A stretch of 64,000 nt of DNA from positions 1 through 64,000 of the forward strand of contig CAJQUW010010440.1 of assembly GCA_907163375.1 (NCBI GenBank), given 5' to 3'. Position 1 is the stretch's first letter. Each line of letters opens with the position of its first letter. The position numbers and the translations under genes are program-made. The notes below the pieces were generated by a model, which saw nothing but the letters and a program-made list of their open reading frames with translations, made no database searches and was not told the origin of the DNA. The stretch comes from Prostheceraeus crozeri (lineage: Eukaryota > Platyhelminthes > Polycladida > Euryleptidae). Positions 1 through 10,023 of this stretch are shown here, piece after piece.

Positions 1-135
1 TACGAATATGTTGCATCATAGACATTTGAAACACGATTTAATCATTTGAATTTTTCAATGTGAAGTTTAGTACAATATTATTTCATCAGCTTACAAAAGT
101 CACTGTTTTTTAAACTTGCAAGCGATCACGGAATC

Positions 136-512
136 ATGAAAGTCACAGAGGAATGCAAGATTTGTAAGAAATTAATGACTCGCGGACAGCTCCAATTCTC
201 TTCTAACTGCATGCACCTCTACCATTCCAAGTGCAGCATTGTTCCATATGTAGAATGACACAACAAATTCCTACATGCGATGAAGATGTACCCAACGAAG
301 ATCTAATGGTATTCAATAGAAGGAAGAACGCAACCCCACAAAGGGAAGACAGGAAGAGAATTATTGAATGTGCAAATCGCGGAGAAAACTGGGTCAGTCT
401 GGCAAACACTCTCGGCATAAAGTACAAGACAGCCTACTCCTGGATTCGTTATTACATCGATATTACAATTGTAGATTTTTATATTAGATTTGACATTTTC
501 GATATTGCATGA
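136..512 (+). pseudogene. RING-like finger plus helix-turn-helix, probable transposase N-terminus
   Basis: An ATG at 136 opens a frame with a C-x2-C, then C-x-H-x2-H-x2-C arrangement (residues about 7-34) resembling the first part of a RING-H2 or PHD finger, ending in a stop near 258. From 231 an overlapping frame carries a second C-x2-C and then a helix-turn-helix region (KRIIECANRGENW, then KYKTAYSWIR) of the kind found at the N-terminus of Tc1/mariner-type transposases. The two frames probably form one gene broken by an indel near 230-255. No catalytic DDE core follows. A terminal sequence resembling this superfamily lies near 1040-1088, so the whole may be one decayed element. A finger-transposase fusion is inference; two adjacent unrelated fragments are the alternative. 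Confidence 0.4.
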
Positions 513-640
513 TGGATTTCTACATTACAAATTCACAGTTCGATATTACAATTGACTTCTTCTATATTACACATGGAAATGGTGTAGATGGAAAGAACAA
601 AAACTGAATGGAAAAGTCAGCCTAAAATACTTCCAATTCT

Positions 641-983
641 TCATGACGAAGTCCTTTTGTTCGACACAACATCAATTGGATGATGACTGGATCAGCCATC
701 ATTTGATTTATTTCTCATGAGATCTCATGGCAAAGACTGAATCGAATCTTAAATTTCATCTACCGTGCTACTTCCTTTTTTGTAAACCTAAATATAAAAA
801 CTGTTGCCAAGTCTATGGCTCCTTAGTAAGGCTGTTAGGGCCCGCATCATTCTTACTTGTCAATCGCATGATCTCACTTTGTCCGCATCGAAGCAAATAC
901 TGCGGGCCAAGGACCGGGCCGGCGGCTGAATTCCGGTCTGCATGCAGCTGGTGATCATTTGCAACAAAAGGACTTCGTCATGA
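641..983. repeat. Inverted repeat, 21-bp perfect arms
   Basis: The 21 bases at 641-661 (TCATGACGAAGTCCTTTTGT plus T) recur as a perfect reverse complement at 963-983, enclosing about 300 bases. The interior includes a GC-rich stretch (about 895-935) and no convincing ORF. It lies inside the presumed Tc1/mariner relic and may be a rearranged inverted piece of it or a small fold-back element. Confidence 0.6.
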
Positions 984-1039
984 TGATTATTTGTTAAATC
1001 ATGAGACTTTATTTGTTAATTTCTGTTGGATAATTAGAA

Positions 1040-1088
1040 AGTCATGTCACTTTAAAATTTAGTCACGTTTTTATGCCGCACCCTGTAA
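1040..1088. mobile_element. Tc1/mariner-like terminal sequence, relic
   Basis: The stretch ends GCCGCACCCTGTA, a pattern common at Tc1/mariner-superfamily termini. It lies downstream of the transposase-like N-terminus at 231-512 in the expected position for a right end. The left terminus was not found and may lie outside the window. Confidence 0.35.
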
Positions 1089-1099
1089 AAATGATTATT

Positions 1100-2030
1100 T
1101 CAACGTCATTTTTAGAAGTAATAATGGGGTCTTGTAGTAATAAAAATTATCTGTTCCCATCCAACTATCAACTATCAACAATCCAACTCAAGTTACAACA
1201 ATTAGAACAAATAAATTAACAATTAAAGCTTTGAGTTTCGAATGGCTTTAAACACAATGTTTGAATTCAAATTATTTAGAAGTAACTGTTCCAATGCAAC
1301 TATTTTATTAGTAAAAAGTTCACAACTAGTAGCCTGCTAGCGGATATCTCCATACATGTATTCGTTGTCAATAAAGAGAAACTTGTTCACAATAAATGAT
1401 TGAATGAGTAAATAATTATTCTTGGGATATACATGTACACTCATTAAGGAGAATTTTACTAGAAAGCTTGATATTAGTGTTATTCTTGCAAATGAGTGGG
1501 AACCCATCTCTCACCGCTCTGTCCTGGCAAAGTTCATACAAAACTCAAATTAATCAAAAGACAGCTGCGCCCAAGCCGACACAGCAGAGTTAATAATAAA
1601 TTTAATTAATAATCGGGACAACAGCTGGTTTGTAAGTCGCACGATTTGCTTTCGACATGGACATCGGATGAAATCGAGTACATTGCCATAATAGCACACA
1701 CTCAAAAATTTGTGTATGTAACGTATTAGGACAGCTGCAATTCACAACAGATTTTAATTTTTGGTATGTTTTCATAACATTTGTGCGGGTGCGTATCTGC
1801 GTATGCTGCATAGTAAATATCTACATGTAATTATCATCAGATTCGTCATCAGATAAGTCATTGGATAACCCTGTTACGGCATCTGTAAAAGATGGCTCTC
1901 ACCAACGCAGTTACTTCTGTCGCAGTTCTACGTGCAATGGCACGAGGTTTGTTGCTTCAACATAGAAATCTGATTCACATTCAAACCGCGTGGATGGGCC
2001 CTGTCAAGTGTACAAAATTAAAACTGCTGA
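1100..2030. other. No gene seen
   Basis: AT-rich sequence with many stop codons in all frames. The longest ORF (1602-1811, minus) shows no domain, signal peptide or splice context. No repeat copy elsewhere in the window was recognised. Confidence 0.5.
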
Positions 2031-2037
2031 ACAGGGC

Positions 2038-2171
2038 CGACCGCACAGAAACTGTGTTAGATAGATAGATAGCGAGAGAGAGAGAGAGAGAGTTGTTAGT
2101 GACAAAGTCATTTCAAAGGGTGAATCTTGCTGGTAGTGATTTGATAGCCTAACAGTATTTCTGTGCGGTCG
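2038..2171. mobile_element. Small inverted-repeat element (MITE-like), 134 bp
   Basis: The termini at 2038-2060 and 2149-2171 are imperfect inverted repeats, identical at about 20 of 23 positions and both beginning CGACCGCACAGAAA. The interior contains GATA and GA microsatellite runs (about 2062-2091). No coding capacity and no clear target-site duplication were found. Confidence 0.5.
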
Positions 2172-2199
2172 ATCCGGGTTGGGAATGATCTAAACATCA

Positions 2200-3815
2200 A
2201 ACAAGGTTTGTTCAGATATTGAATATACTGACAAGAAGTGCTGAGCAAGAGAACTTTGGGTTGATAATATCCCAAAGCTCAGAGATGGTCTCAATGCTTC
2301 ACAGACGTAGCACAAACCACATTTGATATATTTAATAATGTAAGTCACTCTTCCTCTCTTCAATATTGAGAGAACGCAATTAGTTTATTAAAATCTTGAG
2401 ATGTCAATCAAGAGTTTCACCTTTTCCAGTTCATATATCGAACTACTAAAGTCAATGTTAAAATTACTCAAATCAAGAATAGTTCTTCAATTCAGGCATT
2501 CAATTGTTGATTTCTAATGTCTAGCTGTTGACGACAAAGAAAACTGAAGTCACATATCTCATTTCATGAATAATATTCGCAATTCATTGATAAACAGTTC
2601 TACAAAAACCAATTTAGTTCCGTTTGTCGACTGATAATTCTGCAAATATGCCACGAAATCGCATCTCCTTGGTTGACAAACAAAGAATTGTTGCATCATA
2701 TGAACGTGATGTAGAGACGGTTAGACTTGTATACCAAGTAATGACATCAACCATGAATAGATTATTGATGCACTCCGCTTTCATAAATACATGAATATTT
2801 GGATAATTGTTTGCTATTTTGTGCGATACAGAATAAAAGATGAGATATAGGTGCATAAATATGTAGAGTATGAGATGCATGCACATGTAGGGCCTACATA
2901 AATGAATTATAAAGGTGTTCGTTGAATCTAAGCAGCATACTTGAAAATTGTTTTTTTTAGAAACAAGCCTTGATGTTTTAATTAAAATTTCATCAATTTC
3001 ACTTACACTAAGAAAGCAATTTAGTCAGCTACAAGGTTTGCTTCTTAACCAGTTATTTGACTCAGGGGGGACATTGTGGCCCCTCGGTTGTTTTATCTCA
3101 CGCCGGAACGAATAATTGAAGGTCTCCTTCAGTGACTTGAATATCACATGAAAACATTTACCTCAGTTCATCAAAACAAACCACATTTCTGTCTTTGATT
3201 TGAGATAATTAATGATTGAATGTCGCATTCTTATACATGAATTGGAAAAGGTTTATAATGAAGAGAGAATTGCCAGCATGCACCCTATACTCCTGTAATA
3301 GTAGCAATAACTATAAGCTTTGACGGTCGATCCTTTGAATCGCTAATCAATTGACTGGCCGGTCAAAATGAAAGAGCTTATGAATCACAACACTGTTCAC
3401 TGTTCAGTACATAGCTACAGGTAAGAATTCATATTTGCGCAAGCAGTAGCGGATGAAGAAAATTGAATTAAATAAATAAAGCAATGCCGACAGCGGAATA
3501 TCAAATTGCAGATAAGCGATAGGTTTTCCCGATCAACTATAGTTTTAGACAATGCTGTGCAATATGTCAGACCAAATGCAAATTCAATGAGAGACATCCA
3601 TTGCAATTGTAGTTGTTAGATCAAATAAAATCTGTCAGAGGAAGTGTCCATTTCTATTTATTCTTTTTTTTATTGTTTGCTTAAGGAAGAACAACTGTCA
3701 GACTAGTCACTTTATAAGTGGCACTTGTTGCACTCTGACCATGCATGTGCATTAAGTAGTTTCGTGTAGATCAACATGAAGCTCTAAATTACTTCTATCG
3801 TGTCCAGCTGATGCA
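2200..3815. other. No gene seen
   Basis: AT-rich intergenic sequence. Short ORFs on the minus strand (2614-2886, 3415-3606) lack recognisable motifs or plausible splice sites. Nothing else is supportable. Confidence 0.5.
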
Positions 3816-3820
3816 TTCAC

Positions 3821-4004
3821 GCGTTCGCATTAAACCGATAACGATAATGACAGCTGATGACGATAAATTGAAATGAAATCGCTCTTCATGGTACATGGTT
3901 CACATTAGACAACGATAAATAGTTGCAATGTGAACAGTGGATCTCAACGATCAAAGGAAATATCGTTTTATTTGACTGTTATTGCCATCGTTCTAGTGTG
4001 AACG
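3821..4004. mobile_element. Small inverted-repeat element, 184 bp
   Basis: About 30-bp imperfect inverted termini, both starting GCGTTC, lie at 3821-3853 and 3975-4004. A shorter internal inverted pair (GTTCACATTAG and its partner near 3898-3945) repeats the same theme, suggesting a palindromic non-autonomous element. No target duplication is clear. Confidence 0.45.
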
Positions 4005-4725
4005 CGCCTATTCGACGAAAGCATGAGGCGCATGGAACTGAGAGACAGTGTCTGGGGCTGTGTGTTGTCTGTCGCCTGCCCCTGTGCAGAGGGCAGGCTG
4101 CTGTGAGGTGCTCGACTTTTGGGGGGAACTCACTACAAGTGCTGCAGGTCAGCAGGTGTCATAGGGAGCTTGGTATGGGATATTCCGAGCATGGAGCGGT
4201 GAGGACCAGGGAATGAGGGAGGCTGATTGAGGCCGGGAAGTGTGATGGGTGCAAGAGGGTCAGGAAGAGAGGGCATAGGGTGGAGTGCGCATCGTGCAAC
4301 AAAATTCTGCACAAAATGTTCACGGGGATATGATCCAGGGACCAGACCAACCGCACCGAATGGCACAGTTGGATGCGCTGGTATTCCGGGAGAAAAGGGA
4401 GAGATCGGGTCTAGTGGTCTTGCAGTGGAACTGCGATCATCGTAGCTCCCTGATAACTGGGCTGGAGTAGACGAGGGTGGATTGCGTCCTGCAGTAGGAG
4501 ACAAAGCTGAGCACAGATGATGGCTTCGAAGAGTCTGTTTTCCCGGCGCGGGGAGTTGGTCACCATGGTGAGGAGAGGGTTGGCGTAAAGGAAGAGTGAG
4601 ATGCCAGGAGGGAGTGGATTGGAAGTACTGTGGGTGGAGGTTTTGGATTGGAAAGGGTGGATTTCGAGGAGTTACTGTCTCTGTTACCGGGTGGCGGGGA
4701 GGGTTGTTAGGTGGTGGGAGGGGAC

Positions 4726-5718
4726 TTAACCTTCCCCCGACGAAGACATTTTTTGCGACATCACCGACGAAGCGGGGTATTTTTTTACCCCATTCGAATT
4801 TCTCTATTTAATTTCGTAGAAATATGTTTTTAAAAAGAAAACACATTTATAGGATCAAGTTCTTTTAATAACAAAACTCAGTAAAAAAAATTGAACCGGG
4901 AACTGCACATCAGAGCTGCACATCAGAACTGCATAGAGAACAAGTAACACTGTAACAAGTACCCCTTAGATTTCTACCTATGGGGAACCGTTAAAGAAAA
5001 GGTGTTCAAAAGGAAGCCACGCAACTTAGAAGAAATTCAACAGCACATCAGTGAAATCATTCAGGTCATAACTCAGGAAGAATTGGCTTCAGTGTTCAAC
5101 AACATGAAAAAACGGATTCAATTGTGTATTCGAGAAAACGGAGGTCATTTTCAGCAATTTCTTTGACTGCTCCCACATCTTTTTGTTACTTGGTTATCAT
5201 TAATACACAAATTACTTGATTTGGAATCATTTGTTTTGATTTTATATTAAGATTAATAGGTGCACAGTCACTTTTTGAACACTCTGTATATAGAGAGAGA
5301 AGCGCATGAGAACAAATAAAAGCGTCGTTTTTTTCATTTCTTACTCGTCACTCCATGCATTTGCATGCTTTACGTTGCTAAATTAATTGTAGGAGTATAC
5401 TAGAATACTAAAGAAATCATTAATTCAGAAGAACATATGATCTAAAGACAAAATAATTACAAAACTAAGACCATTTTAATAAGAAAAAACACCGACGTAG
5501 CCGACGAAGTGGGGTAATAAAATACCCCAGTGACGTTAAGGCCATTTTTTCATTTATATACATTACGTTGATCATCAGGCAAATCATTTATTTTTTACAA
5601 GTGTGTTTGGTACTTTAAACATGTAAAATATTGCCAATGAAAAATAAGTACAAATCATAAACGATTATCAAATACCTCTGGGGTATTTTTTTACCCCGCT
5701 TCGTCGGGGGAAGGTTAA
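4726..5718. mobile_element. TTAA-flanked non-autonomous DNA element (piggyBac-like)
   Basis: TTAA occurs at both ends (4726-4729 and 5715-5718). Inside it the termini are inverted: CCTTCCCCCGACGA on the left and its complement on the right. Subterminal copies of a CGACGAAG...GGGGTA...TACCCC hairpin motif lie at about 4770-4795, 5495-5526 and 5680-5705. TTAA target duplication is the hallmark of piggyBac-type transposition. No piggyBac transposase is present; the interior carries a mariner fragment. The element sits in the GD(F/L)N motif of a LINE endonuclease whose reading resumes across the junction. Confidence 0.8.
4963..5290 (+). pseudogene. Mariner-like transposase C-terminus with right terminal sequence
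   Basis: The frame from 4963 to the TGA at 5164-5166 reads PLDFYLWGTVKEKV, then KPRNLEEI and LCIRENGGHFQQFL. These are the typical last 65 or so residues of IS630/Tc1/mariner transposases (the PLDFFLWG block carries the last acidic residue). Downstream, a right-end-like sequence CACTTTTTGAACACTCTGTA ends near 5290. The N-terminal catalytic part is missing. It lies wholly inside the TTAA-flanked element, so it was captured by it or inserted into it. Confidence 0.7.
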
Positions 5719-6114
5719 GCGTGCATTATGGGGAGTGGGATGAACGCGTGAGGTCCGACGAGAGGGGAAAGTTGGTGATGGGATGAGCTGGACTTCATGG
5801 CTTTTGGGTCATGAACGACGGCTCAGACACGAGGATTGCGAGAGGGACAGGGTTGATATCGTCGGCGGACGTTTCATTGTGTTCCTCGGACCTGGTGGAT
5901 GTCGCCACGTGTGAGGTGGAGAGGAAGGTGGGATCGGACCATTTTCCCATCCTGGTGACGTTTGCTCGTACGGAGGGAGAAAAGGTGGCTGATGGGAACC
6001 AAGGAAAGGATGTGGGACTGGGAGAGGGTGAATTGTAAAGGACATCAGGATGAGGTGAGGGAGGGGGTAGTGGGGCTGAGAGGTTCCCAGAGAAAAGGTT
6101 TCGTACCAGAGTAG

Positions 6115-6310
6115 CTATATAGTAGATAGTGTCGACTCAAAAGAGTATCTGTATACAGTGAAAACTTTTTTATATGAAAATATTTAGATTTTTGCGGAGA
6201 TTGCGTTCCTGCAGTCCAAAAAATTATTTGAGCAGTTTTTTAAAAGTCAAATTTTTGCAAATTATTCCTGTGTTTACATACTACCGACATGAAGGCAGCA
6301 TATAAGTAGT
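6115..6310 (+). repeat. Dispersed repeat family, three copies
   Basis: Sequence at 6115-6240 recurs in reverse orientation near 27615-27745 (shared GTCGACTCAAA and ATTATTTGAGCAGTT). The part at 6240-6310 (TTTTTGCAAATT, CCTGTGTTTA, AGTAGTATGAA) recurs in direct orientation at 29035-29120. No coding capacity; nature unknown. Confidence 0.55.
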
Positions 6311-6399
6311 ATGAAACACGTCGGATATAAAATAGAATGAATATTTGCCGACAAGCATCTTAATTAACCCCATCTGCTTCAGGCTTTTTCTTGTCGGTG

Positions 6400-6825
6400 A
6401 AGTATTTGGGGGTATTGTGCCATGTGCTATCGTCCCCTTATGGTCACTCATAATGAATTCTGAGCATAAAGAAACGCAAAATTGTTACGCAATATTGTAT
6501 TCTATACTTGCATTCTTTATGGGCATGATCGCACTCAATGCGTTAGAATACAAAGCAAATCTTCTCGTTCTACTCCAATTCGTAGTGGAGTTATTCAGGG
6601 GTCTGTTCTTGACCCTATTTTATTTTTATTTTTCATTGATGATTTAGACTCATGTATATCCAACAGTTTGATATTTAAGTATGCTGATGATGCAAAGCTT
6701 TTGTTCGCGAGAAAAAATCAATTTTCTACAACTCTCCTGGCAAATGCAGGTCTCCAGTCAGACTTAAATGATATCCGTGATTGGTCTGTGAGAAATGGTA
6801 CTCCTGTGAATTTGAGTAAATGTAA
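6400..6825 (+). pseudogene. LINE reverse transcriptase fragment, left half of interrupted copy
   Basis: The plus-strand frame ending at the LTR insertion contains GVIQGSVLDPILFLFFIDDL (RT motif B region) and KYADDAKL (catalytic YADD), followed by NLSKCN, the typical order in non-LTR retrotransposon RTs. The continuation (KMYFGRNNP) is found at 10943-10970, on the far side of the LTR element. N-terminal RT motifs are lost or degraded upstream. Confidence 0.75.
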
Positions 6826-7097
6826 TGTACCCAAAATAAAAGTCAGACACGTTCAATTCGACCACTTTCTTTCAACGCCAATTTTTGTGTGTCACAAACA
6901 ATCCTACAAGCCCCACAAATACACGGAGGCAGAGCAGCAAGCTCATAAACATTACATTGACAAGACTCGCAATGACAGACTGTCAGACACATGATACTCT
7001 ACAAACGTTTACCGCTCACTAACAAAAACATGCAACACAACACCCGGGTGAATCTGAGAAACTTAATAGACAATAAATGACAGTACACGAAGCCACA
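6826..7097 (-). repeat. 3' LTR of the retrotransposon
   Basis: This 272-bp direct repeat of 10666-10937 has one substitution at 7049. In element sense it runs from TGTGGCTTCG to GGGTACA. It is immediately preceded, in element sense, by a polypurine tract. Confidence 0.92.
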
Positions 7098-7128
7098 TCC
7101 CCCGCAGATCTTAAGATCTCAAAAGTAA

Positions 7129-7503
7129 CTAAATGTCTAAGGAGTCATACCGCCAAGGAAGAGCGGAAACACGTGCAGAACGGCGAGGCTGATTGTCCGA
7201 GCTGCTGATAACTATATCTGAGTCAGAATCACTTTCAGAGTTCACTGCAGGTATAGGGCGAATATCTCCAATGTGTCGATGAACTCCATCAACTTCAACG
7301 GCCCCTCGTGAAGTTACTGCTGTAACCCTTTCACGTGTCCATGTAGTTGTGCAATCCGGGCGACTAGGTTTGACAAACACCACATCTCCGACGCGGTAAT
7401 CAACCAAGGGGATGCTTTCTCCATTCAAGATTCTTGATTCACGTAATGGGCAGCGGGGGGATCGACCATAGAAAATGTGATAAGGAATGCCGCCTGAATC
7501 CAT
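7129..7503 (-). pseudogene. Integrase C-terminal region
   Basis: This frame contains YRVGDVVFVKPSRP and RERVTAV, then GVHRHIGDIRPI, matching the small C-terminal barrel domain of retroelement integrases, and ends in a Ser/Asp-rich tail and SARVSALPWRY. It is out of frame with the integrase core at 7425-7733, so at least one indel separates them near 7430-7500. Confidence 0.75.
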
Positions 7504-7733
7504 GGGAAGAAAATTGTAATAAAAACACCATTTTTCCTTACGTCCTCATGCGATCGAGCGGCCATACGCTTTACAGTCCGATGATGTCGTTCAACGATCG
7601 CGTTTCCGGACGGCCTATGCGCTGAGCGATATTGCATGTCCACTTTCCACTGTTCACACACAGCTGTCAGCTCTCTCGACCTGAAACTCAGGGCGTTGTC
7701 AAGGAGAATTTCATGAGGTACTCCCAAACTCAC
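7425..7733 (-). pseudogene. Integrase catalytic core, second half
   Basis: Residues include LLDNALSFRSREL (second catalytic Asp) and NAIVERHHRTVKRMAAR (catalytic Glu), spaced as in the DDE core of retrotransposon integrases. The first Asp lies in the preceding frame (ending at 7711), so the core is split by a frameshift around 7711-7733. Confidence 0.85.
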
Positions 7734-8505
7734 GAAACACTTCTGTTACTTTAGCAGATATCGTAGACGCCTCTTCATTGGAAATTAATTTCCATATGGC
7801 GTAGCGACTAGGTCCACAGTCGATAAATGTCAGATAGCGTTTTCCACCGTAGTGTGTGACATCAATCGCGATCCGACCCCAGACTCCTTCAACAGACAAA
7901 GTTCCACGCTCCCATCGTACCGGTGAAGGATCAATTGAAGAACATGGGCTACATTCAGATATCACAGTTCTCACCTCGTCTCGGGTTGGGGTTAGGTCAG
8001 GATCCGCACAGTTTATAAGATGTATCGTCTTTTCAATGCCACAGTGAGTAATGTCATGAATCTGTCGTATCTTCTCTTTTCTTGTCATGCCAGTATCTCC
8101 ATCAACAAAAGCACTCGCGACGAAAACAGGTTCTTTCTTCAACCATCGCTTAGGAACTCGCGTCAGTCGGTCTGCCGGATTTTTGTTCGTTGGGACAAGA
8201 ATTGGATCAGGCTTGAGGTTACACTCTTCAATAATGTCGGATAAGATTGACAGTCTTCTGCGGACCAACACCTCACTTAGTCCTCGTGTCTTCACACGGT
8301 GATCATCGAAGATTATAGATCTCAGCCAGTTGAAAACAGTATTTGAGTCAGTCACCACTTCAAGTTGCTTAATATTCCACGACATAGCTAAGTTAACTCC
8401 TTTCAAAACGGTGTCAAGCTCCGCAAGATTTATATGAGCCACATCATCGGCTTCCGCAGCCAGCCATGCTCCAGCCGCAGCCATGGTCTTCCACAACACA
8501 GTCAT
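7711..8505 (-). pseudogene. RNase H C-terminal part, integrase zinc-binding domain and first catalytic Asp
   Basis: The frame starts within RNase H (NLAELDTVLKGVNLAM and VVTDSNTVFNWL, with acidic active-site residues). It continues to an H2C2-like integrase N-terminal finger (H-x3-H-type ITHCGIEKTIHL, then C-x2-C in ECSPCSS). It ends in the integrase core (AIDVTHYGGKRYLTFID, first catalytic Asp). It overlaps the preceding RT/RNase H frame at 8444-8505 but in another register, indicating an indel. Confidence 0.85.
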
Positions 8506-8881
8506 TTATATGCAGACTGACACCGACGGCCAAGCTGCTGGCATCGCAGTACACTCGGCCAGTGCCACAGTCAGGAATGTACCATACACCTTTCACAGGA
8601 TCGGAATTGGAAACTTGCTGCCAGATCTCACAAACTTTATGACGGACATCGTCAGTTATTACCGAATCCCAATCAGCATCACTAGACAACCGTTTCACAT
8701 AGCTGCATGCAGGCCGAAGCCATGAAGCGACCGGAAAATGACCAATAAGTTTTCCGCAAAAACGGAAAACATCGCGCTTAGTCATCACATCGGTCGGCGC
8801 CTGTAATACGTTGTCACGCTTCCAAAAGAATGTTCCGTTGGACTCGTAGATGGAGAGTCCTAAAACTCTCGACCCACTCAA
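8444..8881 (-). pseudogene. RT connection and RNase H N-terminal part
   Basis: The frame contains RVLGLSIYESNGTFFW, then GKLIGHFPVASWLRPAC and VYCDASSLAVGVSL, the connection region and first RNase H strand (catalytic Asp in YCDAS). It shares the frame of the upstream RT ORF, separated by a single in-frame TAG at about 8899-8901, so RT and RNase H were one polyprotein before that nonsense change. Confidence 0.85.
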
Positions 8882-8899
8882 CGTCTCAGGGGGCTTGCA

Positions 8900-9940
8900 C
8901 TACAACCCGTATTGCCTTAGCAGTTCAACAACCCGATCAACGCTAACGACGTCTTCATTCACGATGATATCATCGACGTAAGAGTCAGATCCACCTTGAA
9001 CCTCAGGATCAGAGGAAAGTACTTTATTTACAATGGCCGACATGATCTTTGGCGCCACGTTCAATCCGAAGCCCAGTCGTGTCAGTGCATAACGCCGACC
9101 CTTGTACTCTACAATCTGATACTTCCACAAGTCTTTGTGAACGTGAACTTGTAGATACGCGTTGCGCAGATCAACAATGCTAAGAGATGTACCAAGCCGA
9201 CGCCACTTACGAATTTTTTCGCCACACACCTGCCTTTGGCCCGTATGACTTGATACGAAGGAATTCAACTCACGAAAGTCGAGAACCGGGCGCACTTTGT
9301 CCTTGTTCGTCTGAACAACGGCCATCAACGGTATCAAACCACCACTGTAAGTGCCACTATATTCCTGCAGCCAACCTTCTTCGATCCATCGCTCCACTTC
9401 TTGCGAGAAAGCAGTTTCCACATCACCGGCCATGGCATATTGGGACACTTTGTTCTTAAGGACAAGGTATCGATCAGCGTCATTCCATCTCCATGATACA
9501 GTCCAAGCCCCTTCTCTGAACACCGCTTCGAAGTCCTTATCAACAACTCTGACCTCGGGCGCACTTGCGACGGCAACAAAATTCGGGAACTCTACCCCTC
9601 TTCCATCTGCAGATACCGAAACACCACCAAGGATACTGATAGCGTCCATTCCGAGTAGCATATCGAATCCAGCCACCACATCAGATACGAGACACGACAG
9701 GCGAATCGAACGACCATTCACATAAACCACACAGTCAAGTGATCGCTCACATAGGACCACATCGCCGTTCATCATCATCACACTGTTTTTCTCCGACATC
9801 ACTCTCCACTTCCAACGATAGTCTTTGACACAATTGATCTTAAACATCCTGTATCGATTAGAGCGGTCGCAGGACGATTGTTCACAGTAACAGTCACAAC
9901 AGGAAGTTGCGCACCACAACTGAGGAGACCACCCGCGCAA
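8900..9940 (-). pseudogene. Protease C-terminal part and reverse transcriptase
   Basis: After the end of the protease (GFDMLLGMDAI), the RT runs from ERWIEEGWLQEYSG through VRPVLDFRELNSFVSS (motif with Arg/Pro), LSIVDLRNAYLQVHV (first catalytic Asp) and RLGFGLNVAPKIMS, to SYVDDIIVNED (catalytic YVDD box), ending at a TAG after RQYGL. The protease N-terminal part (ALIDTGC) lies in another frame (9799-10023), so a shift is needed around 9800-9830. The RT core motifs themselves look intact. Confidence 0.88.
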
Positions 9941-10023
9941 CGATAGGTGCCTCCTCTTACTCGTTTTTTGTCAATAAAGGACAGGCAGCACGTAAATGTC
10001 CTTTCTGTTGACAGTTGAAGCAT
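9799..10023 (-). CDS. Retroelement aspartic protease, N-terminal part
   Basis: This frame overlaps the 3' end of gag and is in its -1 register. It reads through a Cys-rich spacer to VVTVTVNNRPATALIDTGC, where DTG is the protease active-site triplet, then SIVSKTIVG. The remainder of the protease (VLCERSLDC, GFDMLLGM) continues in the frame of 8900-9940. Expression from gag is expected by -1 frameshifting at the slippery site 9963-9969. The second frame change, near 9800-9830, has no obvious slippery heptamer and is probably a mutation. Confidence 0.8.
   Translation of the reverse strand: MLQLSTERTFTCCLSFIDKKRVRGGTYRCAGGLLSCGAQLPVVTVTVNNRPATALIDTGCLRSIVSKTIVGSGE
9906..9969 (-). promoter_or_regulatory. 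-1 ribosomal frameshift site: slippery heptamer plus pseudoknot
   Basis: In element sense the gag frame ends ACA AAA AAC GAG TAA, giving the heptamer A AAA AAC (plus 9963-9969) in the correct phase. A 6-nt spacer (9957-9962) follows. GAGGAG (9951-9956) can pair with CTCCTC (9922-9927), and GTTGCGC (9935-9941), inside that loop, can pair with GCGCAAC (9906-9912). This is an H-type pseudoknot. Shifting -1 enters the protease frame. Heptamer, spacing and pseudoknot all match the established retroviral type of signal. Confidence 0.8.

Larger units (their letters stand above)
4040..6100 (+). pseudogene. Non-LTR retrotransposon fragment: zinc finger and APE-type endonuclease, interrupted
   Basis: This GC-rich tract stands out from its AT-rich surroundings. 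Near 4237-4310 is a finger-like segment (KCDGCKRVRKRGHRVECAS, then C and LHK) of the PHD-like type seen in some LINE proteins. Near 4415-4500 the endonuclease start (VLQWNCDH, then an ETKL catalytic motif) is visible in shifting frames. After a foreign insertion (4726-5718) the endonuclease resumes with GDLSVHYGEW spanning the junction, and near 5811-5955 it shows NDGSDTRIARG, then GSDHFPI, the C-terminal SDH catalytic motif. Stops and frameshifts make it non-functional. The RT part is absent. Confidence 0.7.

Noticed and set aside
6345-6647. Hydrophobic plus-strand ORF
   Set aside because: It is an alternative frame over the LINE RT fragment that contains the GSVLDPILF and YADD motifs.
9799-9830. 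A second programmed -1 frameshift between protease and RT
   Set aside because: The frame change is of the -1 type, but no slippery heptamer is present near it; an indel is more likely.
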